The notes under the pieces are model-generated. The model did no database searches. It was not told the origin of the DNA and was given only the letters and a program-made list of their open reading frames with translations. Position numbers and translations under genes: made by a program. A DNA stretch of 5,331 nt, taken from the NCBI GenBank assembly GCA_964604915.1, contig CAZSAA010000044.1, forward strand, positions 1 to 5,331, in the 5' to 3' direction. This stretch comes from CAZSAA01 sp964604915 (GTDB lineage: Bacteria > Patescibacteriota > Patescibacteriia > Patescibacteriales > UBA12465). Shown in pieces: positions 1 through 5,005 of this stretch. The first letter of the stretch is position 1, and each line of letters begins with the position of its first letter.

Positions 1-1106
1 TTCTCCTTGGCTATCTTCTTCAGTTTCTGGGCATCCTTTTCTCCTTCGATATACTCTCCGTGCTTGTCATAGCAGAACTCCATTTCATAGATGTGGAAGA
101 TAGTGACGGCCAGGGCGATAAGGAGAGGACCGATGACTACGCCCCAGAAGCCGAAGAGCACCACGCCGCCCAGGATGGAGAGGATGACGAAAATCGGATT
201 GATCTGGGCCTTGCCCTTGATCATGTACGCCCTGATTATATTATCGACGTTCCCGATAACGAGCGCCCCCCAGAGGATAATGAATATTCCCTGCCAGATA
301 TCGCCGACCAGGATATAGTATATGGCCACCGGCAGATAGAAGATCATGGAACCGAGGTACGGAATGAGAGACAACAAGGCAACCAGGACTCCAGCCAAAA
401 ATACTGGGAAACCGACGATAGCGAAACCGACCGCTCCCACCAGGCCCTGGGCACCAGCGGTCACGAAAGTGGACAGGATGGTAGTCCGGCTCACGTCCTT
501 AAACTTCTTGAACAGCGCCTCGTCATACTTGTCGGGCAAAGGGGAAAGTCTCATTAACCGATCAACCATATTCTTGCCGTCCACGAAGAAGAAAAACATG
601 GTGATGATGATAAGGACGAGGGAGATGACGAAATTGGTCGTGCCCTTAACGAAAGTGGTTGCGCCGCTAATCATCCAATCGCTTGAACTCTTGAAGACAT
701 CAAGCACTACGTTCTGGAAGGAGGCATTATCATACTTATGCCAATCGATGACGTTCAAAGGGAAGGATTGGAATTCAGGCCGTGCGAAGATATCGCCCGG
801 CGTATGGGTTTGGAAGAACTCGACGGTCTGAGAATACGCCTCGACAGACTTCTCACCCGCGAAGATAAGGAGCTTGACGGTGGGGATGATGAGCACGGCC
901 ATTAGCACGAGACACATCAATAAAGCGGAAATATTGCGCCGTCCCTTGAAGAAACGAACTAGGCGCTCATAGAGGCCATAGAACAAGGTGGAAAGGACGG
1001 TGGCGATAAGGATCTCAATCAAAAACGGCTGCAGCACCTTATACCCCACGAACAGAGCCACTACTACTAAGATGATGATAAACGGCTTGGCGAGTTTGTT
1101 TTCCAT
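1..1106 (-). CDS. AI-2E family transporter (PF01594-type permease), C-terminus cut by window edge
   Basis: A polytopic inner-membrane permease of the AI-2E/PerM family. Members include autoinducer-2 exporters and Na+/H+ antiporters, and the substrate cannot be told from sequence. I translated 368 codons from the ATG at 1106, and the frame is still open at base 1. The family is usually about 340-370 residues, so probably only a few C-terminal residues are missing. Two helices lie near residues 9-45 and one near 65-85. A soluble middle part follows, then a dense helical block from about residue 165. The signature C-terminal half is clear: a FLAGVLVALLSLIPYLGSM segment, VDNIIRAYMI near residue 287 (many relatives have Pro where this has Ala), and ILGGVVLFGFWGVVIGP near 315-330. 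The tail is charged and Lys-rich (EGEKDAQKLKKIAKE). It lies 51 bases downstream of rpmG with an inverted repeat between them, and it has no promoter of its own that I can see. No Shine-Dalgarno precedes the ATG. Confidence 0.9.
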   Translation of the reverse strand, partial: MENKLAKPFIIILVVVALFVGYKVLQPFLIEILIATVLSTLFYGLYERLVRFFKGRRNISALLMCLVLMAVLIIPTVKLLIFAGEKSVEAYSQTVEFFQTHTPGDIFARPEFQSFPLNVIDWHKYDNASFQNVVLDVFKSSSDWMISGATTFVKGTTNFVISLVLIIITMFFFFVDGKNMVDRLMRLSPLPDKYDEALFKKFKDVSRTTILSTFVTAGAQGLVGAVGFAIVGFPVFLAGVLVALLSLIPYLGSMIFYLPVAIYYILVGDIWQGIFIILWGALVIGNVDNIIRAYMIKGKAQINPIFVILSILGGVVLFGFWGVVIGPLLIALAVTIFHIYEMEFCYDKHGEYIEGEKDAQKLKKIAKE

Positions 1107-1116
1107 ATATATAGCC

Positions 1117-1148
1117 GCCGTCCGGTCTATCGAAATATTCCGGACGGC
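1117..1148 (-). terminator. Perfect 9-bp inverted repeat between rpmG and the AI-2E gene; possible weak or attenuating terminator
   Basis: GCCGTCCGG at 1117-1125 pairs perfectly with CCGGACGGC at 1140-1148 around a 14-base loop. The stem is GC-rich and begins 9 bases after the rpmG stop codon, which suits a terminator. On the minus strand, however, the stem is followed by GGCTATATATATGG rather than a run of T, and the AI-2E start codon is only 10 bases beyond it. It could instead be a partial terminator, an mRNA-stabilising 3' hairpin for rpmG, or a structure affecting AI-2E translation. The inverted repeat is seen directly; the function is inferred. Confidence 0.5.
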
Positions 1149-1157
1149 TAATAGGCT

Positions 1158-1313
1158 TTATTTAGTTTCTTTGTGGATGGTATGCTTGTTGCACTTCGGG
1201 CAGAATTTAGAGAGCTCCAATCTTTCCTTGATGATTTTCTTGTTCTTGCGGGAAAAATGATTGACGGTCTTGCACTCGCTGCACTCCAGCTTGATCATGT
1301 TGTCTTGGGACAT
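1158..1313 (-). CDS. rpmG: 50S ribosomal protein bL33
   Basis: A 51-residue protein of the large ribosomal subunit, matching the usual 50-55 residues of bL33. It carries the zinc-ribbon form of the family: Cys11-x2-Cys14 near the N-terminus and Cys38-x2-Cys41 near the C-terminus. The family pattern of KLECSEC, then a basic FSRKNKK stretch, then LELSKFCPKCNKHTIHKE is easily recognised. I chose the ATG at 1313 because it lies about 30 bases downstream of a good promoter and gives the normal length. A second in-frame ATG at 1298 (Met6) is possible. Neither has a Shine-Dalgarno. The reading frame stays open upstream into mutM sequence, but that extension carries nothing like bL33. The gene is probably cotranscribed in part with the AI-2E permease downstream. 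Confidence 0.93.
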   Translation of the reverse strand: MSQDNMIKLECSECKTVNHFSRKNKKIIKERLELSKFCPKCNKHTIHKETK

Positions 1314-1349
1314 AAGATGTTTTGTATTACTTTGTAATTGGCTAATAAT

Positions 1350-1378
1350 AGGATATATAAGAATGGGCAAAAAGTCAA
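1350..1378 (-). promoter_or_regulatory. Sigma-70-type promoter for rpmG
   Basis: Read on the minus strand, TTGACT (1373-1378) is separated by exactly 17 bases from TATCCT (1350-1355). The -35 matches consensus at 5 of 6 positions and the -10 at 4 of 6. Transcription would start near 1343, giving a leader of about 30 bases before the rpmG ATG. The -35 box begins 8 bases after the mutM stop codon, in the only gap between the two genes, and I see no terminator for mutM there. The position and spacing are observed; activity is inferred. Confidence 0.65.
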
Positions 1379-1386
1379 CCTCCCCG

Positions 1387-2280
1387 CTATTTCTGGCAAT
1401 GCTCGCAAAAATGCGTTCCCCGGCCCCCTTGTTTCTTCTTGAGGATGGGGGCGCCGCACTTGGCGCAAGGCTCGCCGGCCCGGCCATAGACTAACAACTG
1501 GGCAGAAAAATTGCCCTTCTTCCCTTCCGCATCCCGGTAGTCGCGGAAAGTGGTGCCACGCGCTTCAATTGCCGCCGCGATTATCCTATCAATACTCTCC
1601 CACAAACGGTATATCTCATCCTCAGACAACGAAGAAGAACGCCGCTCCGGCCGGATACCGGCTGCAAAGAGCGATTCGTCGACATAGATATTGCCTAGTC
1701 CGGCAATAATCTTCTGGTCCAAGAGCACCGCCTTTATCGCCGAGGACGGCCGGGTAATTGCCGCTCTGAAGTCTTCCTTATCGAAATTGCGGCCAGGCTC
1801 CAGGCCATAGCCGGAGGATACTACGCCCTCCATCTCTTCCAGAGTCGCTAGCTTGAGATATCCGAACTTGCGCAGGTCATTGAAGAAAAGATCACCACTG
1901 CCAAAGGATATCTTCACGCGAGTGAAGCGGTTAGGCAACCCTCGTCCAATCGTATCCGGATTGTCATCGTCTTCAGGCAAACTGTGTCCACCCGCCACCA
2001 ATCCGCCCGAAGCAGACACGTACACCAGCTGTCCAGTCATCTTGAGGTGAGCGAGGAGGTATAGGCCGGAAGAAAAGGAAACGATCAACAATTTTCCCCG
2101 CCGATTAATACCAGTCACCGCCTGCCCGATCAGTTGGGAGGAGAAATCGCCGTCCTTAGCTAGTTGGGGGGATACCTGTACGCTGCCGGGAAAGAATACT
2201 TCCACCGACCGGACCTTCTCACCAATCAGATGGCGAGACAGGTCGCGACGTACGGTCTCCACTTCCGGTAGTTCCGGCAT
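1387..2280 (-). CDS. mutM: Formamidopyrimidine-DNA glycosylase (Fpg/MutM), bifunctional glycosylase/AP lyase
   Basis: Base-excision repair enzyme that removes 8-oxoguanine and ring-opened purines and then cuts the abasic site. All hallmark parts are present in 297 residues: MPELPEVETVRR with the catalytic Pro2 and Glu3, the catalytic-domain Lys63 in RRGKLLIV, the HLKMTGQL strand (78-85), NDLRKFG (134-140), and the helix-two-turn-helix with GLGNIYVDE (194-202; Asn197 is the DNA-binding position). The C-terminal zinc finger has Cys272, Cys275, Cys292 and Cys295, with the DNA-contacting Arg287 in GGRGTHFC. It is longer than the usual 270-290 residues, mostly because of a Gly/Asp-rich segment around 87-117. 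The start is certain because Pro2 must follow the initiator Met. The ATG follows the TGA of the upstream small ORF by one base. There is no Shine-Dalgarno, so translational coupling is likely. Confidence 0.97.
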   Translation of the reverse strand: MPELPEVETVRRDLSRHLIGEKVRSVEVFFPGSVQVSPQLAKDGDFSSQLIGQAVTGINRRGKLLIVSFSSGLYLLAHLKMTGQLVYVSASGGLVAGGHSLPEDDDNPDTIGRGLPNRFTRVKISFGSGDLFFNDLRKFGYLKLATLEEMEGVVSSGYGLEPGRNFDKEDFRAAITRPSSAIKAVLLDQKIIAGLGNIYVDESLFAAGIRPERRSSSLSEDEIYRLWESIDRIIAAAIEARGTTFRDYRDAEGKKGNFSAQLLVYGRAGEPCAKCGAPILKKKQGGRGTHFCEHCQK

Positions 2281-2281
2281 A

Positions 2282-2386
2282 TCAGAGGAGGTATAGGAGG
2301 CCGTAGACGATTACCAAAAGGAGGATCTCCACGGCGAATATCTTGAGGAAGCTGCGTCCTAATTTGCTATAGTTTAACAAAGGCAT
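2282..2386 (-). CDS. Putative 34-residue single-pass membrane peptide upstream of mutM
   Basis: I do not recognise this peptide. From the ATG at 2386 it reads a short basic start (MPLLNYSKLGRSFLK), then an uninterrupted hydrophobic helix, FAVEILLLVIVYGLLYLL, and stops. This is the layout of a small inner-membrane peptide. Its TGA is one base before the mutM ATG (TGA-T-ATG), so termination could feed initiation at mutM, which has no Shine-Dalgarno. An extended -10 promoter lies about 20 bases upstream. The frame stays open further upstream through the terminator and tRNA-Tyr gene, but that part is a translation of tRNA sequence and cannot be the start. It could be a real small protein, a leader peptide that couples translation, or chance. 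Confidence 0.45.
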   Translation of the reverse strand: MPLLNYSKLGRSFLKIFAVEILLLVIVYGLLYLL

Positions 2387-2405
2387 ATGGTTGAAAGATA
2401 TGGTA

Positions 2406-2414
2406 ATTATACCA
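2406..2414 (-). promoter_or_regulatory. Extended -10 promoter for the small ORF and mutM
   Basis: On the minus strand TGGTATAAT is a perfect TGn-TATAAT extended -10 element. No good -35 is present: the best is TTGGTC 18 bases upstream, with 3 of 6 matches. That is common for extended -10 promoters. Transcription would begin near 2399, leaving a leader of only about 13 bases before the ATG at 2386. The element lies just beyond the tRNA-Tyr terminator, where the next unit should begin. Confidence 0.6.
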
Positions 2415-2450
2415 TGGAAAAGAGGATTAGACCAACAAAAAAGGTCAGAG

Positions 2451-2481
2451 AAAACAAAAAGACTCCCAGGAAGAGAGTCTT
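2451..2481 (-). terminator. Rho-independent terminator of tRNA-Tyr
   Basis: AAGACTC (2475-2481 on the minus strand) pairs with GAGTCTT (2459-2465) around a 9-base loop. On the minus strand the hairpin runs directly into TTTTTGTTTT. It begins 10 bases after the 3' end of tRNA-Tyr, as expected for its terminator. Confidence 0.85.
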
Positions 2482-2490
2482 GTTTTTGGG

Positions 2491-2573
2491 TGGGCCGGGT
2501 TGGATTCGAACCAACGAAGGCGAAAGCCAGCAGATTTACAGTCTGCCCCGGTTGACCGCTTCGGTACCGACCC
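2491..2573 (-). tRNA. tRNA-Tyr (anticodon GTA), class II with long variable arm
   Basis: An 83-base gene that folds completely. The acceptor GGGTCGG at the 5' end pairs with CCGGCCC (2492-2498), with one G-T pair. U8-A9 is followed by a D arm CCG/CGG. The anticodon arm is GCAGA-CTGTAAA-TCTGC with anticodon GTA at 2537-2539. A long variable arm TGGCTTTCGCCTTC follows, as in bacterial tRNA-Tyr, then the T arm GTTGG-TTCGAAT-CCAAC. The discriminator is A (2491). The next three bases read CCC rather than CCA, so the CCA end must be added by nucleotidyltransferase. The layout matches Escherichia coli tRNA-Tyr closely. It has its own promoter and terminator. Confidence 0.97.
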
Positions 2574-2584
2574 AAACATTAATG

Positions 2585-2613
2585 ATGATAGAGAAAAAGG
2601 CTGAGCATGTCAA
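2585..2613 (-). promoter_or_regulatory. Strong sigma-70-type promoter for tRNA-Tyr, overlapping the pilin terminator
   Basis: On the minus strand a perfect TTGACA (2608-2613) is followed by exactly 17 bases and then TATCAT (2585-2590, 5 of 6 matches). Transcription should start near 2578, about 5 bases before the mature tRNA 5' end. The -35 hexamer lies wholly inside the loop of the terminator hairpin at 2594-2620, and the T-tract of that terminator falls in the spacer. A near-consensus promoter fits a stable-RNA gene. Confidence 0.85.
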
Positions 2614-2620
2614 CCAGCCT
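2594..2620 (-). terminator. Rho-independent terminator of the T4SS pilin gene
   Basis: On the minus strand AGGCTG (2615-2620) pairs with CAGCCT (2598-2603) around an 11-base loop, followed by a TTTTT run (2594-2598, its first T also being the last base of the stem). It starts 2 bases after the pilin stop codon at 2623. The loop holds the -35 box of the tRNA-Tyr promoter. Confidence 0.8.
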
Positions 2621-2622
2621 GA

Positions 2623-2985
2623 TTACTTAGCTAATTCAATAACGAAGCGTACCAGGGCGTATGAGGAGAATATGAGAGCTAAGCCTAGAGCCGCCCAGAT
2701 AATAATATCCTTTCCCTGCTTAACCTTGGTAGCATTGCCGCCGGAAGTTAGCCAGATAAGGCCACCAGCGATGAACATGACCAGAGCGATGGAACCGATG
2801 ATGCCCATGATGTTGTTGATGACCACGCCGATGAGTTCCTGGAAACTACCAACACTCAAGGGATTGGTTATGCAAACCGTACCGCTAGGACAATTTTTCC
2901 CCTCCTGAGCTAGAGCCTGCCAAGGTGCAGACAACAAGCAGATAGACAGGAAGAAGCCGGATAATAAAAATTTGGCCTTGTTCAT
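2623..2985 (-). CDS. T4SS pilin-like protein (VirB2/TrbC-like, T4SS_pilin family)
   Basis: A 120-residue membrane protein resembling the small pilin family of type IV secretion that is common in Patescibacteria. An N-terminal signal peptide (about 1-26) has a basic start, a hydrophobic core and an AxA-like end at ALA before QEG. The mature part begins with a short loop holding Cys32 and Cys38, which could form a disulfide. Two helices follow, about 50-79 (ending in the family's AGGLIWLTSGGN) and about 94-116 (IIIWAALGLALIFSSYALVRF). They are joined by a short basic loop, ATKVKQGKD, as in VirB2. No other secretion gene is in the window, so it is a single-gene unit with its own promoter and terminator. 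The ATG at 2985 begins the signal peptide; no Shine-Dalgarno is seen. Whether it builds a pilus or serves DNA uptake is unknown. Confidence 0.82.
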   Translation of the reverse strand: MNKAKFLLSGFFLSICLLSAPWQALAQEGKNCPSGTVCITNPLSVGSFQELIGVVINNIMGIIGSIALVMFIAGGLIWLTSGGNATKVKQGKDIIIWAALGLALIFSSYALVRFVIELAK

Positions 2986-3011
2986 AAAACAATGTTATTT
3001 ATACTAATAAT

Positions 3012-3020
3012 ATTATAGCA
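3012..3020 (-). promoter_or_regulatory. Extended -10 promoter for the T4SS pilin gene
   Basis: TGCTATAAT on the minus strand is a perfect extended -10 element. The sequence upstream is the T-tract of the preceding terminator and offers no clear -35. Transcription would start near 3005, about 20 bases before the pilin ATG. It is the same promoter type as the one before the mutM unit. Confidence 0.6.
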
Positions 3021-3022
3021 TA

Positions 3023-3061
3023 GCCAGAAAAAGAAAAAAGAGGATCATTTTGATCCTCTTT
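3023..3061 (-). terminator. Strong rho-independent terminator of the SPFH operon
   Basis: An 11-bp perfect stem (3037-3047 with 3051-3061; AAAGAGGATCA / TGATCCTCTTT) with a 3-base loop. On the minus strand it is followed by TTTTTCTTTTT. It lies 13 bases after the stop codon of the 236-residue gene. The opposite side has only a short T-run, so it works chiefly for minus-strand transcription. Confidence 0.92.
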
Positions 3062-3074
3062 CTCGTCCTCTTCA

Positions 3075-3785
3075 TTATAAGGGGGACAGAGTAACCGTTA
3101 CCTTATCATCCTCCGGCACGGTTATCCGGAAGCTTCCATCTGTGGTCCTCGGAATGATGTCCGAGTAGCCATAGATCTTGTTATGCCCCGCCACCATAAC
3201 TCCATGAGTCCTCTTCTGGGAATCAATGGAATACTTGCAGCAGGAAGTGCTCGGTAAAACCAGCACCGGGGTAATCTCTCCCGCCTTCAGTGTAAAGACA
3301 TTATCACCGAAATGGAGATCAATGGTATCTGGCGCTACCGTTAATGGCGGCGTGATCACGACCTCAGTCTTCCTCTTCTCCTCGCCTAGCCTAGCTTGAG
3401 CCTCCCGATGCTTATCAATCTGATTTAGCATTCTAACTACGAAAAGGATAATAATCAGAAACGCTACCGGCCCGCTGATATACGGGCTTTTTTTCTTAGA
3501 AGCTTGGCTGATAACGCCTAGTATCAGCAAGGCAAGAAAGAAAGAAGCGACCAATTCCCAAACGAGGCCGATGCTGTCAGGAACTACCCACACGGCAATC
3601 GTCTTTACGACGAAAGTAATAACTAGTGCGATGCCGATATTCTTGGCAATCGACCCGAAATCACTACTTCCATCATCACCCTCATCATCTCCAGGAGAAT
3701 CGTCTTGACGTTCAAGGTTATCTTCTTCGGAACCATCTTCCGAATCAGAATCGATTACTTTGAAAAAATTGTTAAACCATTTCAT
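3075..3785 (-). CDS. Uncharacterised three-helix membrane protein with acidic N-terminus, partner of the SPFH gene
   Basis: I do not recognise this 236-residue protein as a named family. After a short amphipathic start (MKWFNNFFKVI) comes a strongly acidic, Ser/Gly-rich stretch (about 12-42; 16 of 31 residues are Asp or Glu). Three predicted helices follow (about 49-68, 73-93 and 104-120), then a charged linker (121-141). A soluble C-terminal domain of about 95 residues is rich in alternating hydrophobic residues, suggesting beta strands, and has adjacent cysteines at 182-183. The ATG at 3785 is 3 bases after the SPFH stop codon and has a proper Shine-Dalgarno (AGGAG, 8 bases upstream), so the start is well supported. 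SPFH genes are often paired with NfeD proteins, which have membrane helices and then a beta domain. This has that general layout, but I see no clear NfeD sequence signature, so the comparison is only an analogy. Confidence 0.85.
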   Translation of the reverse strand: MKWFNNFFKVIDSDSEDGSEEDNLERQDDSPGDDEGDDGSSDFGSIAKNIGIALVITFVVKTIAVWVVPDSIGLVWELVASFFLALLILGVISQASKKKSPYISGPVAFLIIILFVVRMLNQIDKHREAQARLGEEKRKTEVVITPPLTVAPDTIDLHFGDNVFTLKAGEITPVLVLPSTSCCKYSIDSQKRTHGVMVAGHNKIYGYSDIIPRTTDGSFRITVPEDDKVTVTLSPL

Positions 3786-3788
3786 TCC

Positions 3789-4871
3789 TTAATCTCCTAC
3801 TTGATTTTTGGTTTGATTCTTACTTTTCTTAACTTGCAGCTTGCCTTTTACCGCTTCGCTGCCGCTAGCAAATCCGGCGCCCCGAGCGACATCGGAATCG
3901 CTGGATCCATGGTTGTCGATGATAATCGTATCGGAACCGACGCTTCCCCATTTCTTGTTATTGACGATGAGTGAAACGGCCTGTTCCTTGCCGACGATAG
4001 TAGCCAGTCTCTTCAGTTGATCTTCCAAGACTGCGGCAGTCGCCAATCCCTCTTTCTCAACCATCTCTTTCTGGGCGATAGCTCGGCCCTGACCTCGCTT
4101 GATTTCCGCCCCTTTTTCTCCTTCGGCCTTGATAAGCGCTTCTTCCTTTTCAGTATCGGCCCTGATAACCCTAGCCTTCTTTTGTTCGACGGCCAGCTCT
4201 TCGTCCTTCTTCGCTTCATAGACCTTATCCATCGCATTGATGTATTTCTCCGGCATCTTGATGTCGATCAAATCGACGCCGAATACCTCTATACCCCAAT
4301 TGAGGATGGTAAGGAACAAAGGGTGAAGGAGATAAGAAGGATCATCAAACGACAGATCTGCTTCCATTACTACACTCGGCAGGTTAACTACAGAACGATC
4401 CTTGTTAACCGCGCTCATCTCATGGTCACCCAAGAAGTCGGCTACAGCCTTCTTCATTTTCTGTTGCATATTTCCAATTGGATTCTGGCTGGCATAACGG
4501 AATTTCTTCTCATCATACACTCGCCAATAAAGACTGACCTCTATAGCAGCAGATCCATCTCTAAATTCAATCCTATCATCTGGAGGAAATAGACTAAGAG
4601 TCCGATCACCCATGAAAATTGCCTTTCCCAGACTTATCCGATCGACAAAGGGGATGATAAATTCTATCCGATTCGCCGCTTCGGAATCAATCGTCCTGAG
4701 ATATTTCCCGAAACGCTCGATTACAATCCGGTGATTTTGTCGAACCATGACCATCGAAGCCTTCAAAAGGAAGACAACGACGATAATGATAAAAATAATC
4801 ACCACCAGGGGTATTACCCACCAAAGAAAGTCGTAGCTCAACGCTTCCGACACGATTTGTTGCTTTTCCAT
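3789..4871 (-). CDS. SPFH/band-7 domain membrane protein (stomatin/prohibitin-like)
   Basis: A 360-residue membrane-anchored scaffold protein of the SPFH superfamily, whose members form large cage-like oligomers in the inner membrane and often shield proteases or organise lipid domains. One N-terminal helix (about 15-36, VIPLVVIIFIIIVVVFLL) leads into the SPFH domain. That domain carries VIERFGKYLRT, then FIIPFVDRI, then a strand set ending VSLYWRVYDEKKF. A long charged helical region (about 220-300) has the typical AEGEKGAEIKRGQGRAIAQKE pattern broken by Ala/Glu, as in stomatins. The tail is Gly/Ser/Lys-rich and variable. I chose the ATG at 4871. A TTG at 4901 is in frame and would add 10 residues, but it sits only about 5 bases from the predicted transcription start. 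Only a weak AGAG precedes the ATG. The downstream gene follows after 3 bases and is surely cotranscribed. Confidence 0.9.
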   Translation of the reverse strand: MEKQQIVSEALSYDFLWWVIPLVVIIFIIIVVVFLLKASMVMVRQNHRIVIERFGKYLRTIDSEAANRIEFIIPFVDRISLGKAIFMGDRTLSLFPPDDRIEFRDGSAAIEVSLYWRVYDEKKFRYASQNPIGNMQQKMKKAVADFLGDHEMSAVNKDRSVVNLPSVVMEADLSFDDPSYLLHPLFLTILNWGIEVFGVDLIDIKMPEKYINAMDKVYEAKKDEELAVEQKKARVIRADTEKEEALIKAEGEKGAEIKRGQGRAIAQKEMVEKEGLATAAVLEDQLKRLATIVGKEQAVSLIVNNKKWGSVGSDTIIIDNHGSSDSDVARGAGFASGSEAVKGKLQVKKSKNQTKNQVGD

Positions 4872-4912
4872 GACTCTATTTTTTAAGTTGTTAATTTTCA
4901 AGAAATTATATT

Positions 4913-4941
4913 AATATATCACATTTCCAAGCTTTAGTCAA
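4913..4941 (-). promoter_or_regulatory. Sigma-70-type promoter for the SPFH operon
   Basis: On the minus strand TTGACT (4936-4941, 5 of 6) is followed by a 17-base spacer and TATATT (4913-4918, 5 of 6). The start would be near 4906, giving a leader of about 35 bases to the ATG at 4871. A perfect TATAAT also lies at 4905-4910 without a suitable -35. A further extended -10-like TGGTATCAT lies just upstream (about 4944-4952), so more than one start is possible. Confidence 0.65.
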
Positions 4942-4970
4942 TATGATACCATGTTTTTGTGTATAATAAC

Positions 4971-4994
4971 AAAAAAATCACCCTTACAGATGAT
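4971..4994 (-). terminator. Terminator downstream of the tRNA-Thr 3' half
   Basis: On the minus strand ATCATC (4989-4994) pairs with GGTGAT (4977-4982), with one T-G pair, around a 6-base loop. Seven T follow (4971-4977, the first also closing the stem). It starts 11 bases after the encoded CCA of the tRNA fragment. This is where the original tRNA-Thr transcript would have ended, so the downstream side of that gene appears intact. Confidence 0.75.
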
Positions 4995-5005
4995 CGTTTC
5001 GTTAC

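Noticed and set aside
60..557. 165-residue plus-strand open frame, very acidic and polar
   Set aside because: It is antisense to the clearly recognisable AI-2E transporter and has no family resemblance or start signals; other plus-strand frames over 91-1260 are rejected for the same reason.
1314..1487. N-terminal extension of the rpmG frame up to an ATG at 1487
   Set aside because: It crosses the rpmG promoter and the end of mutM and has no bL33 character; the 51-residue start gives the family length.
2387..2575. Upstream part of the frame that contains the 34-residue peptide
   Set aside because: It is a translation of the tRNA-Tyr gene and its terminator, and the promoter at 2406-2414 lies downstream of it.
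2387..2908. 173-residue plus-strand frame across tRNA-Tyr and the pilin gene
   Set aside because: It is antisense to the tRNA and the pilin, with no start signals or family resemblance.
4872..4901. TTG start for the SPFH protein, adding 10 residues
   Set aside because: It is about 5 bases from the predicted transcription start and has no ribosome-binding site; the ATG at 4871 places the membrane helix at a normal distance from the N-terminus.
4970..5005. Circularly permuted tRNA with the 5' half downstream of the CCA
   Set aside because: The sequence after the CCA is a terminator hairpin and T-tract with no acceptor or D arm.
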